Shown: positions 53,691-62,732 of the stretch, piece after piece | How the letters are laid out: the number at the start of each line of letters is the position of its first letter | Position numbering within the stretch: position 1 is the first letter of the stretch | Origin: Bacillota bacterium | GTDB lineage: Bacteria; Bacillota_I; Bacilli_A; Erysipelotrichales; Erysipelotrichaceae | Direction: 5' to 3' | Assembly (NCBI GenBank): GCA_030526175.1 | Contig: JAUNDJ010000002.1 | Coordinates: forward strand, 1-64,000 | Length of the DNA stretch: 64,000 bases | Notes under the pieces: model-generated | Database searches by the model: none | What the model was told of the DNA's origin: nothing | The model's input: the letters and a program-made list of their open reading frames with translations, nothing else | Translations under genes and position numbers: made by a program

Positions 53691-53699
53691 AATTCTTTA

Positions 53700-54590
53700 T
53701 TATTGTTGATCTAAGAAGTTTTTCATCGCTCCTATTAAATTCGCATCGTTTCCATATTGGCATTTCACCAATTTTGGCTCATGGATTGGTAAGAAGCTTA
53801 ATGAAGTAAACAATGTATCCATTTCTTCTTGAAGAACCGTAAACAACAATGGCGCTTCACTAATTCCGCCTCCTACGGCTACCGCTTCAATATCGATCAC
53901 ACCTTGAATATCAAAGATATACTTGGCAATGTATGAACAGAATTCGTGTAGAGCCGCTAAAGCCGCTTCATTTCCTGCGTTGGCTAACTCAAAAAATTTT
54001 ACCCCATCAATATCTTCTTCGTTTCCAGAATGTTTCTTGTACATTTTTAATAAACCTGGTGTTGCACATTTAGAAGCAATCATACCACTTTCTTTATACG
54101 AAACGTTTTTATCCACAAACGCAAAACTTAATTCTCCTGCTGAGAAATTTACACCACGATATACTTTATTTCCAAGGATGATTCCGCCACCAATTCCAGT
54201 TCCAATAACGAAAACCATTCCATTTTCCACATCTTTTAGAGCACCTACCCAGTTTTCTGCATTGGCTGCACATTTTCCATCGTTATCCACAGCCACTGGC
54301 AAATGATAGTGTTCTTCTAATATTTTTTTAACAGGCATGTCCTTAATAAATCTATAAGCGCCTCCTGTATGTGCAATACCTTGGATGGCATCGATTTTTC
54401 CTGGCATAGAAATCGCAATACCTTCGATTTCATCTTTGTGTTCATCAATGAGCGTATACAAAGAATCAATCATTTCTTCCATACTGTTTGTTGGGGCTGG
54501 TACTTTCCATTTTGTCAAGATTTCTGATTTCTCATTCATTAAAGAAGCTTTAATAAAAGTTCCTCCAATATCAATAACACATACTTTCAT
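53700..54590 (-). CDS. ROK-family sugar kinase
   Basis: 296 residues. DIGGTFIKASL (ATP phosphate loop), ISMPGKID, VDNDGKCAA with the catalytic aspartate, and GTGIGGGIILG. The classical ROK zinc cysteine motif (C-x-C-G-x-x-G-C) is absent, as in the beta-glucoside kinase-like subgroup. One base after the GH1 gene, so it probably phosphorylates glucose or a glucoside released there. No helix-turn-helix, so an enzyme rather than a repressor. Confidence 0.9.
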   Translation of the reverse strand: MKVCVIDIGGTFIKASLMNEKSEILTKWKVPAPTNSMEEMIDSLYTLIDEHKDEIEGIAISMPGKIDAIQGIAHTGGAYRFIKDMPVKKILEEHYHLPVAVDNDGKCAANAENWVGALKDVENGMVFVIGTGIGGGIILGNKVYRGVNFSAGELSFAFVDKNVSYKESGMIASKCATPGLLKMYKKHSGNEEDIDGVKFFELANAGNEAALAALHEFCSYIAKYIFDIQGVIDIEAVAVGGGISEAPLLFTVLQEEMDTLFTSLSFLPIHEPKLVKCQYGNDANLIGAMKNFLDQQ

Positions 54591-54591
54591 A

Positions 54592-56968
<2,377 letters not shown>

Positions 56969-57001
56969 ATTATGTAATCCTTTCATACTTCCTTATACAC
57001 T

Positions 57002-57034
57002 AGTATAACAGAAAAGTTCAGTATTAATTACTGA
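57002..57034 (-). promoter_or_regulatory. Promoter of the glucoside operon with palindrome over the -35 region
   Basis: Minus-strand TGTTATACT (-10 at 57002-57007, extended). The inverted repeat TCAGTA-N5-TACTGA (57018-57034) covers the -35 position, a typical repressor site. The regulator is not identified. Confidence 0.55.
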
Positions 57035-57153
57035 GCCCTATGAATTTATTTTATTTAGAAAGAAATCCACAACACCATCTAATAGAATTCCATTTTCCAA
57101 TCGCATTTCTTTTATTGGACGATTCACTAAAACTACTTTTTTATCGAATCCTT

Positions 57154-57252
57154 TAACGAACTCCTACCTCTTGCACTTCGTTTATAATAGAGAGCTTCTA
57201 GAAAACACTCTTGTCCTCGTTTGCGAAGTCTGATATTTAAGTTTCCTCCTAA
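57154..57252. repeat. Interspersed repeat, copy 2 (degenerate IS200/IS605-type end)
   Basis: Matches 17442-17540 in the same orientation, with the CTTCG-type hairpin region TCGTTTGCGAAGT and TGATATTTAAGTTTCCTCCTAAT almost unchanged. The terminal hairpin is degraded and no own promoter is obvious. Confidence 0.7.
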
Positions 57253-57269
57253 TCGAAAATTTTGACGAT

Positions 57270-57296
57270 TAGAAAAGCCCAGATGGTTTCTGGGCT
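57270..57296 (-). terminator. Terminator of the surface-protein operon
   Basis: Minus-strand AGCCCAGA-loop-TCTGGGCT (57277-57296) followed by TTTTCT; 11 bases after the last gene. Confidence 0.87.
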
Positions 57297-57307
57297 AACA
57301 TAAAGTA

Positions 57308-57922
57308 TCATCCTAAATAAGTATCATAAGAAATTGCCATGGAGAAATTTCCAAAAGAAAGAGCATCCCATCCTTGTTCGGTGAATACCAATCGTACTTG
57401 TGCGTACTTACTTCCTTCTTTTGATACACTACCAATAATAGTATCTTCTCCAGGAACAATTTGACGATTGTCTACATAGATTGTGACTGGCATAGTTTCC
57501 TTAGTTCCAGCAAATGTACAATCACATGTCAAAGTTATGTAGATTGTTTGGTCTTCTAAATTTTCAACATTCACTACTTTTGCAGTTTCTACTACAAAAT
57601 CATTCGCTCTATATGGAATTACCAATTGAGCTGGCAAATCTAACAACCAAGTCACTGCCTTTTCTTCTTGTTCGATCAAATCTTCCTCTTCAGCAATTAC
57701 TGAAAAGTCTTCTTCCGAAGGAATCTCTTCTTTAAATACATCGATTTCTTTTGCATCATCTTCTAAAAGAAACTGTTCTTCTATGACTTCTTCTGTTTGT
57801 TCATTTTCTTCCAAAATAATCGGTTCTTCTATTATTTCCCCGTCTTGTGCAAAAGAAGGAGCAGCAATAGTTCTTAGGGCAAAAAGCTGAACTAGAACGA
57901 GGGCAAATACTTTTCTTTTCAT
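57308..57922 (-). CDS. Secreted protein with acidic linker and C-terminal beta domain
   Basis: 204 residues, not in a family I recognise. A signal peptide (about 1-26, ending PSFAQ) is followed by a very acidic, low-complexity segment (about 27-90) and a C-terminal beta-rich domain of about 110 residues (VTWLLDLPAQLVIPYRAND through FSMAISYDTY). That domain resembles in layout the mature part of the protein encoded at 59616-60116. No membrane anchor or sorting signal. Last gene of the surface operon, three bases after the repeat-protein gene. Confidence 0.7.
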   Translation of the reverse strand: MKRKVFALVLVQLFALRTIAAPSFAQDGEIIEEPIILEENEQTEEVIEEQFLLEDDAKEIDVFKEEIPSEEDFSVIAEEEDLIEQEEKAVTWLLDLPAQLVIPYRANDFVVETAKVVNVENLEDQTIYITLTCDCTFAGTKETMPVTIYVDNRQIVPGEDTIIGSVSKEGSKYAQVRLVFTEQGWDALSFGNFSMAISYDTYLG

Positions 57923-57925
57923 GAA

Positions 57926-59074
57926 CTATTTCTCCTTTCTTTTTCTATGACAAATGATTGTTCCAATACCACAACTTATCCCCATTAGAACAATCCATTG
58001 TAATAAGTTTGTTTTGATTCCCGTATGCGTTAGACTATTCGTACTATTTCCTTTGACAGGAATAATCGCTTTTTCTTTGTACGAACAAATAGTACAAGTT
58101 CTTTCTTTATTTCCTTCTTTTGTAGAAGTTGGATTTACAATTGTTTTCCAACCACTAAATATGTGCACGCCTTTTTCTGCAATAGCACCATCGTTTGAAG
58201 TACATTCTTTCCAATGATCTTTTTCATCGTATTTCCAATCTCCAAACATATGTTCGTGTGGAGGCGCATCTTTTTCATACGTAACAATGACTATTTTACT
58301 TTCATTCATTGTTACAACAAGACGATTGTCTGTTACGGATACTTCTTCACCATTTACAGTAACTGTTTGGATTTTATATCCTTCATCTGGCGTGAATGAA
58401 ATTGTCTTTTCTTGGCCCTCTACAATGTCTTTTTCTCCTTCAGAAATCGTACCGTGTCCACCATTCACTTTTGTTGTTAAATCATAGGTGTTTTTTGTCC
58501 ATTTTGCGTACAATGTCATATCTTGTTTTATTGGTGCATCAAAATCAAAGACATTTATACATCCTTTTTCCAAGAACCAACCACCAAATATCCATCCACT
58601 CTCTTGAGGATCTACAGGTTTGATTGCTTTTTTTCCCTCTAATACATTTTGTGTTTCTATGGAAGTTCCATGTCCATTTAAATCAAAACTTATGGTATAT
58701 GTTTCATCTTCTCCAATGCCTAGAAAGCGAAAACTAACTGAAAGATTCGAATTATTATTCAAAGCGGGAGCTGTAAATTTATTATCCGACGATAGATTTA
58801 TGATTTCTTCCCCATTGTAAATGATTTTGTCTAGATCATACAAAGCATCTGGAATAAAAGTATATGTCACAACAGTTCCTTTTTCTTTTAAAAGACTTTT
58901 ATTTCCTCTATAGTCTGTATCTTCTATTTTCACTTTCCCATGCTCACCAATTTGAAGAGTTATCGAATAAGGAATATCTGTTGTTATTGTTGTTGTCCCA
59001 TCACTAGCCAATATATCCATACCCATTCCTATTACCATAATCAACGCTACTATCAGAGACAATATTTTTTTCAT
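57926..59074 (-). CDS. Surface protein with InlB-type repeat and C-terminal LTHTG-type anchor region
   Basis: 382 residues from the ATG at 59074 (GAGGAAG eight bases away; an ATG five codons upstream overlaps the previous stop). Signal peptide (about 1-24). The mature part opens DGTTTITTDIP, then contains a Listeria-Bacteroides/InlB B repeat (FDLNGHGTSIETQNVLEGKK, then GWFLEKG with LYAKWTK, about 129-195), a second 'Bacterial repeat' (VNGGHGTISEGEKDIVEGQE, about 200-265), and a HEH-x-F-G-W-type segment with C-x-x-C. The end has LTHTG, a hydrophobic stretch and HRKRKEK: the layout of a sortase substrate, with threonine in place of the usual proline. Likely wall-linked or membrane-anchored. Confidence 0.8.
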   Translation of the reverse strand: MKKILSLIVALIMVIGMGMDILASDGTTTITTDIPYSITLQIGEHGKVKIEDTDYRGNKSLLKEKGTVVTYTFIPDALYDLDKIIYNGEEIINLSSDNKFTAPALNNNSNLSVSFRFLGIGEDETYTISFDLNGHGTSIETQNVLEGKKAIKPVDPQESGWIFGGWFLEKGCINVFDFDAPIKQDMTLYAKWTKNTYDLTTKVNGGHGTISEGEKDIVEGQEKTISFTPDEGYKIQTVTVNGEEVSVTDNRLVVTMNESKIVIVTYEKDAPPHEHMFGDWKYDEKDHWKECTSNDGAIAEKGVHIFSGWKTIVNPTSTKEGNKERTCTICSYKEKAIIPVKGNSTNSLTHTGIKTNLLQWIVLMGISCGIGTIICHRKRKEK

Positions 59075-59085
59075 AGTAGGCTTCC

Positions 59086-59598
59086 TCATTTTGTTTTTCG
59101 AATCGCATTTGCATATTTAATAAGACCTGGTGGATAATCCTCTGGGTCTTCATCTTTTAAGATTAATCCAACAGTATTTCCTATCGTACCGGTTGTTCTC
59201 ACATATGGCCATAATTTTTTCGGTATTTTTGATAAATAGATTGGATCGGATACTTTTCCATATGCATCCATATACTTAGCACGAACTGTTTTTTGTACTA
59301 GATTTAGAAAGTCTTCGGGAAATTCTCCGAATTCATACCCTGGGAATTCAATTCCAGCTTTTTTTATTACACATAATGCAGCTAAAGGATAATCTTCGGG
59401 TTTTGCACCAATAGGAATTTTTAAATCTTTCGTAAGTTTTCCAACTTTATAAAGTCTTCGAATCTTTGGCCAGACTCCAGGAGGGAATTTGTCTTCATAT
59501 TCTGGTCCAATAATCTTTCCATATTTTTCTAAAAACTTGATTCGAAATTGAAAAACACTAATTCGTTCTCTTGTCTTTTTATATGGTGTATTACTCAT
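59086..59598 (-). CDS. Uncharacterised basic protein made of two tandem ~65-residue repeats
   Basis: 170 residues, family not recognised. No signal peptide or membrane segment. The two halves align: KYGKIIGPEYEDKFPPGVWP then ...KPEDYPLAAL (about 27-80), and AYGKVSDPIYLSKIPKKLWP then ...DPEDYPPGLI (about 105-160). Common pattern: YGK-x3-P-x-Y-x3-(F/I)P-x2-(V/L)WP ... (P/D)EDYP. Lysine-rich and aromatic. Lies between two secreted-protein genes in one operon, its stop overlapping the next frame, which suggests a cytoplasmic partner such as an export or assembly helper or a regulator. GGAT-type ribosome site. Confidence 0.7.
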   Translation of the reverse strand: MSNTPYKKTRERISVFQFRIKFLEKYGKIIGPEYEDKFPPGVWPKIRRLYKVGKLTKDLKIPIGAKPEDYPLAALCVIKKAGIEFPGYEFGEFPEDFLNLVQKTVRAKYMDAYGKVSDPIYLSKIPKKLWPYVRTTGTIGNTVGLILKDEDPEDYPPGLIKYANAIRKTK

Positions 59599-59615
59599 AT
59601 AGAATCATCCTTTCT

Positions 59616-60116
59616 TTATTTATCACTTGTATGCATTGTTTCCACTACATATGTAATTGTTGCTTGATATGTAGCTCCCGGCTTAGCACTAGACCAGTCA
59701 TCAACTTTTGCACTTAGTTGCTTTGTTGAATATTTCGGTTCCCTATTAGCATAATATGGATTTAAAGTACCATTAAGCTGATTATATCCATTCTTTTTAT
59801 ATTCAAAAGGACCATCAAATAATCTTAAATGAATAGTATCATCCGAATTGTCCTTATTGATTAAATTAGTATATTTAGGATATACCCAAATTGAGAAAAT
59901 AGACGAACGGACATCCGTAACATATAAATCACCGATAATTTGTAAATCTGTATTATCATATTCCAAAGTCATATTTGCCGGAATATGAAGTTGATAATCT
60001 GATACATTTTCTGGAACATTGACAGTTAGAATAGTTGTTCCATCCGCTGCCATTACGTTAGCACACATACACGATGCCATAGCTAACGATGATAAAATAG
60101 CTGTTAAATTTTTCAT
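59616..60116 (-). CDS. Secreted protein with N-terminal DGTT strand and beta-sandwich-like domain
   Basis: 166 residues from the ATG at 60116 (AAAGGAG eight bases away). Signal peptide (about 1-24, cleavage after NVMA). The mature protein opens DGTTILTVNVP, then has HIPANMTLEYDNTDLQIIGDLYVTDV and ends with PGATYQATITYVVET. The alternating-strand layout and the 'A-x-W ... PG-x-Y-x-A-x-I-T-Y' end recall WxL-like and other small Gram-positive surface subunits, but no family is certain. The opening matches that of the 57926-59074 product. First exported subunit of the operon and possibly the most abundant. Confidence 0.7.
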   Translation of the reverse strand: MKNLTAILSSLAMASCMCANVMAADGTTILTVNVPENVSDYQLHIPANMTLEYDNTDLQIIGDLYVTDVRSSIFSIWVYPKYTNLINKDNSDDTIHLRLFDGPFEYKKNGYNQLNGTLNPYYANREPKYSTKQLSAKVDDWSSAKPGATYQATITYVVETMHTSDK

Positions 60117-60129
60117 GTTCTTTTCTCCT

Positions 60130-60621
60130 TTATTCGACAATAATTGTTAGTCTCGTTTCAACTCCATTCAAAGCTTCTTGTCCTTCTTGGTCTTTGAAAC
60201 ATTCATACTTAAGCAATGCATTTTCATACGTTCCCTGCTTCAAAGGTTCAGATAAAACAATGCATCCTGAATTTTCTCCTGGAGCAAATAAATTCGATGT
60301 CCACAACACCCTTCCATCTTCTAAGTTTAAAGATACTTTGAACCAACAGAAATTCTGTTTCGGATTTGAAATCATAATATTCTGTTTAACTTGCCCAGCC
60401 TCAAATTTCAGATTTGTATATCCAGGGATATCAATACTGTCATTGAGTTTTTCTATTGGCTCTTCGACTTGTTCTTCCAAAACATCCTTATATGAAGCTA
60501 TTGTATTTCTTGTTTGGATCGTCCAAAAAGCAAAACCCAAAGAAAGAATTGCAACTAACCCTAAAATTACTAATAGGATATCTTTTCCCTTTTGGTTGGA
60601 ACGATGCTCTTCCTTTTCCAT
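60130..60621 (-). CDS. Membrane-anchored protein with extracellular beta domain
   Basis: 163 residues from the ATG at 60621 (AGAGG 11 bases upstream); the frame is open much further but through the promoter. One membrane helix (about 15-35), a short linker, and an extracellular domain beginning DIPGYTNLKFEAGQVKQNI with an inner YxCxFK-like segment (FCWFKVSLNLEDGRVLW, then GSGCIVLSEPL-type GENSGCIVLSEPL). Two or three extracytoplasmic cysteines. No family name; similar small anchored proteins accompany exported subunits in Bacillota. First gene of the surface operon, so perhaps the assembly base. Confidence 0.65.
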   Translation of the reverse strand: MEKEEHRSNQKGKDILLVILGLVAILSLGFAFWTIQTRNTIASYKDVLEEQVEEPIEKLNDSIDIPGYTNLKFEAGQVKQNIMISNPKQNFCWFKVSLNLEDGRVLWTSNLFAPGENSGCIVLSEPLKQGTYENALLKYECFKDQEGQEALNGVETRLTIIVE

Positions 60622-60697
60622 AGAATGATTAACCTCTTTTCCATTTATCATAATTTGCGCGCACTTTAGAAAAAGGGGACACCTTTTTCTTTTCTTG

Positions 60698-60748
60698 TAT
60701 ATAAATACTAAAGAAAAAACGTTCGTTCTCACAGTGCCGAATGGCACT
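60698..60748 (-). promoter_or_regulatory. Promoter of the surface operon with upstream inverted repeat (operator copy 1)
   Basis: Minus-strand -10-like TATATA at 60698-60703. The inverted repeat GTGCC-gaat-GGCAC (60735-60748) lies about 50 bases before the predicted start, an activator-type position, inside the block AAAATAGTGCCAT-N2-GGCAC also found at 61484-61504. Confidence 0.55.
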
Positions 60749-60761
60749 ATTTTAACAATAC

Positions 60762-60793
60762 AAAAGCGAATGCTATTTTCTGCATTCGCTTTT
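60762..60793 (-). terminator. Terminator of the response-regulator gene
   Basis: Perfect 12-pair stem AAAAGCGAATGC / GCATTCGCTTTT (60762-60773, 60782-60793) with an eight-base loop; the T tract beyond is short, so some read-through into the surface operon is possible. Confidence 0.8.
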
Positions 60794-60800
60794 ATTATGA

Positions 60801-61433
60801 TTATATTATCTTATTTTTTACCACAACGCCCAAACGACAAGCTTCAGAAACAAGTTCAGTACGTGTTTTAAACCCTGTTTTCTCTAACATATGTTGCACA
60901 TAGTTTTTTACCGTTCCCGTAGCCAAATGAAGTTTTTTTCCAATCTCAGCATTACTATCTCCAGTACTCAATTCACGAAGAATCTCCAACTCCTTTTTTG
61001 AAAATTCATGGTTATTCGAATTTCCTAAAGGAATAAGAGGTGTTTCCAGTGGATAGATATTCTCGCCTCTCATCGTACTTTCCATAACGTTGAGTATTGT
61101 TTCTTTTTGTCCATCTTTGTACCAAAATGAATCAACCCCAATTTTTTTGGCTCTTTCAATCCAAGAATATTCAGGCATGGAAGTAACCACAATGATCTTT
61201 ATACATGGAAATAGCTTCTTTATTTCTTTAGCTGCATCCAAACCACTTTGATTATGTTCAGTCATGACATCCATTAAAATCAGATCCACTTTTTGATTTT
61301 GACAAATTGCCAAAGCACCTGAAGCATTGGGTATAGAAGCAATATGATGAAAATGTTCATTTTGATTAATATAGATTTCAAAAAGCTGTCTTGGCATATC
61401 CTGGTCTTCTACAATAAGTACGTTATAAATCAT
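60801..61433 (-). CDS. LuxR/NarL-family response regulator
   Basis: 210 residues. Receiver domain (about 3-120) with the acidic pair in IVEDQD and the phosphorylated aspartate in LILMDVMT (about 55), followed by SMPEYSW and the KDGQ position lysine. C-terminal LuxR-type helix-turn-helix (about 145-205): FSKKELEILRELSTGDSNAEIGKKL then GTVKNYVQHMLEKTG. AAGGAG precedes the ATG. Together with the sensor kinases just upstream it forms a two-component system; shared inverted repeats suggest that it controls itself and the surface operon. Confidence 0.93.
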   Translation of the reverse strand: MIYNVLIVEDQDMPRQLFEIYINQNEHFHHIASIPNASGALAICQNQKVDLILMDVMTEHNQSGLDAAKEIKKLFPCIKIIVVTSMPEYSWIERAKKIGVDSFWYKDGQKETILNVMESTMRGENIYPLETPLIPLGNSNNHEFSKKELEILRELSTGDSNAEIGKKLHLATGTVKNYVQHMLEKTGFKTRTELVSEACRLGVVVKNKII

Positions 61434-61454
61434 ATAGAATGACTCCTTTTAAAA

Positions 61455-61504
61455 ATTATAGAACATAATTCTTTTTTTATAAGGTGCCAGATGGCACTAT
61501 TTTC
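61455..61504 (-). promoter_or_regulatory. Promoter of the response-regulator gene with operator copy 2
   Basis: Minus-strand TATAAT at 61455-61460; GTGCC-agat-GGCAC (61484-61497) directly upstream of the -35 position, in the same AAAATAGTGCCAT context as copy 1. The repeat lies in the last codons of the upstream kinase gene. Confidence 0.6.
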
Positions 61505-62730
61505 GGAAAAGTAAGCTTTAATAGAAACGAATCTTGACTTTCTACTTGAAGCGTAGCGCCTTGTTCGTTCGCTAAAATGGAAAGGTTATACAATCCTCCA
61601 GTAAAACTAATTTTTCCTAGCGGCACATTTCCATCATTTTCAAATACGCAACATATCTCTTCTTCTTTTTCTTCAATAGCAATTGTCATCGTCTTAGCTT
61701 TTGCATGTTTTACTGCATTAATAACTGCTTCCCATAAAGCGGAATAAAACAATTCCTTTTGAGCTTTAGAAAGGTATTCAGGTATCTTATTTTTCCAAAC
61801 AAGACGAACATTCATTTGTTTGGAAAACAATTCAATCTCGTCTTTAAACAACTTTTCCTTTTCAGATTCCCTACAAAGAACCAAAGCGTTTTTCTTCCAT
61901 AAAGAAAAAACAGGACGCGTTGATTCAAAATCCTTGCACTCCATCAAAACAGTCAACAACATAAGACGATTCATTTCATCATGTATATTGATCTTAGCTT
62001 GTAAAATTTCTTGTTTACGAACAGATTCTTCAATTTCCAAGTGGTATTCTTGTAATTTTTTATTTAAAATATATAATTTTTCAGTTTCCTTTTCTAACTC
62101 TTTTGTTTTCAAGTACTCCTCTGTAATATCCGAAGCAATCAATTCGTACAAACTCTCATTTTGCAAAGATAATTCTCGATATGAAAACTTCCATACTCTA
62201 TCTTCTAACAAAAAGATATCTTTAATAATCGCTTCAAAAAAAATATTTCCGTTTAAAAGGGGCTGGTTTGTCAGAGAAACACATAACCTCTCCATTGTTG
62301 AATTTGAAAGCACGATTTGTCCACTATTTCTCCAATAACAGATTCCATCTGGTAAATGGTCCATAAAGTATTTAATGGTTGCTGGTGTAATATAAGTTTT
62401 ATCATATAATACATTTTGGTAAAAAAACATGCCTGATACAAACGTCATAAGAATACATGTAATCAACCACCATATCCAAGGAAGATTCATAAAATGAGCC
62501 GATATTCTTGGTATTTCTAAAATAATTCTTTCTCTTTCTAAAGCGTGATCAAGTAGAACTTTCCTAAAAAAGATAGAAACAAAAACAAGAAAAAATCCTA
62601 AAATTGTTGTTTTGTATCGTTTTAGAAAAAGTGCATAGATTGTATCTAAAATTCCAAATAAAGTTAAAACCAATACCCAACAAGAAAATAATGCTCGAAT
62701 AGAGCTTGAAAGGGTATAAAACGAAACCAT
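61477..62730 (-). CDS. Sensor histidine kinase (NarX/LiaS-like HATPase type)
   Basis: 417 residues. Three hydrophobic segments in the first 110 residues, a PAS-like middle (DGICYWRNSGQIVLSNSTMERL, about 129-150), a coiled coil (about 205-245), the phospho-acceptor KINIHDEMNRLML (histidine near 253) and a HATPase with the N box LWEAVINAVKHAKA and an FENDGN G1-like box. Partner of the downstream response regulator. Its final codons (VPSGTL) double as the operator sequence. Confidence 0.85.
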   Translation of the reverse strand: MVSFYTLSSSIRALFSCWVLVLTLFGILDTIYALFLKRYKTTILGFFLVFVSIFFRKVLLDHALERERIILEIPRISAHFMNLPWIWWLITCILMTFVSGMFFYQNVLYDKTYITPATIKYFMDHLPDGICYWRNSGQIVLSNSTMERLCVSLTNQPLLNGNIFFEAIIKDIFLLEDRVWKFSYRELSLQNESLYELIASDITEEYLKTKELEKETEKLYILNKKLQEYHLEIEESVRKQEILQAKINIHDEMNRLMLLTVLMECKDFESTRPVFSLWKKNALVLCRESEKEKLFKDEIELFSKQMNVRLVWKNKIPEYLSKAQKELFYSALWEAVINAVKHAKAKTMTIAIEEKEEEICCVFENDGNVPLGKISFTGGLYNLSILANEQGATLQVESQDSFLLKLTFPKIVPSGTL

Positions 62731-62732
62731 TT

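Larger units (their letters stand above)
56969..57307. other. 339-base gene-free stretch between the aldo/keto reductase and the surface operon
   Basis: Holds the promoter and palindromic operator candidate of the glucoside operon (57002-57034), the second copy of the IS200/IS605-like repeat (57154-57252) and the surface-operon terminator (57276-57296). Between 57040 and 57150 nothing is recognised. Confidence 0.65.
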
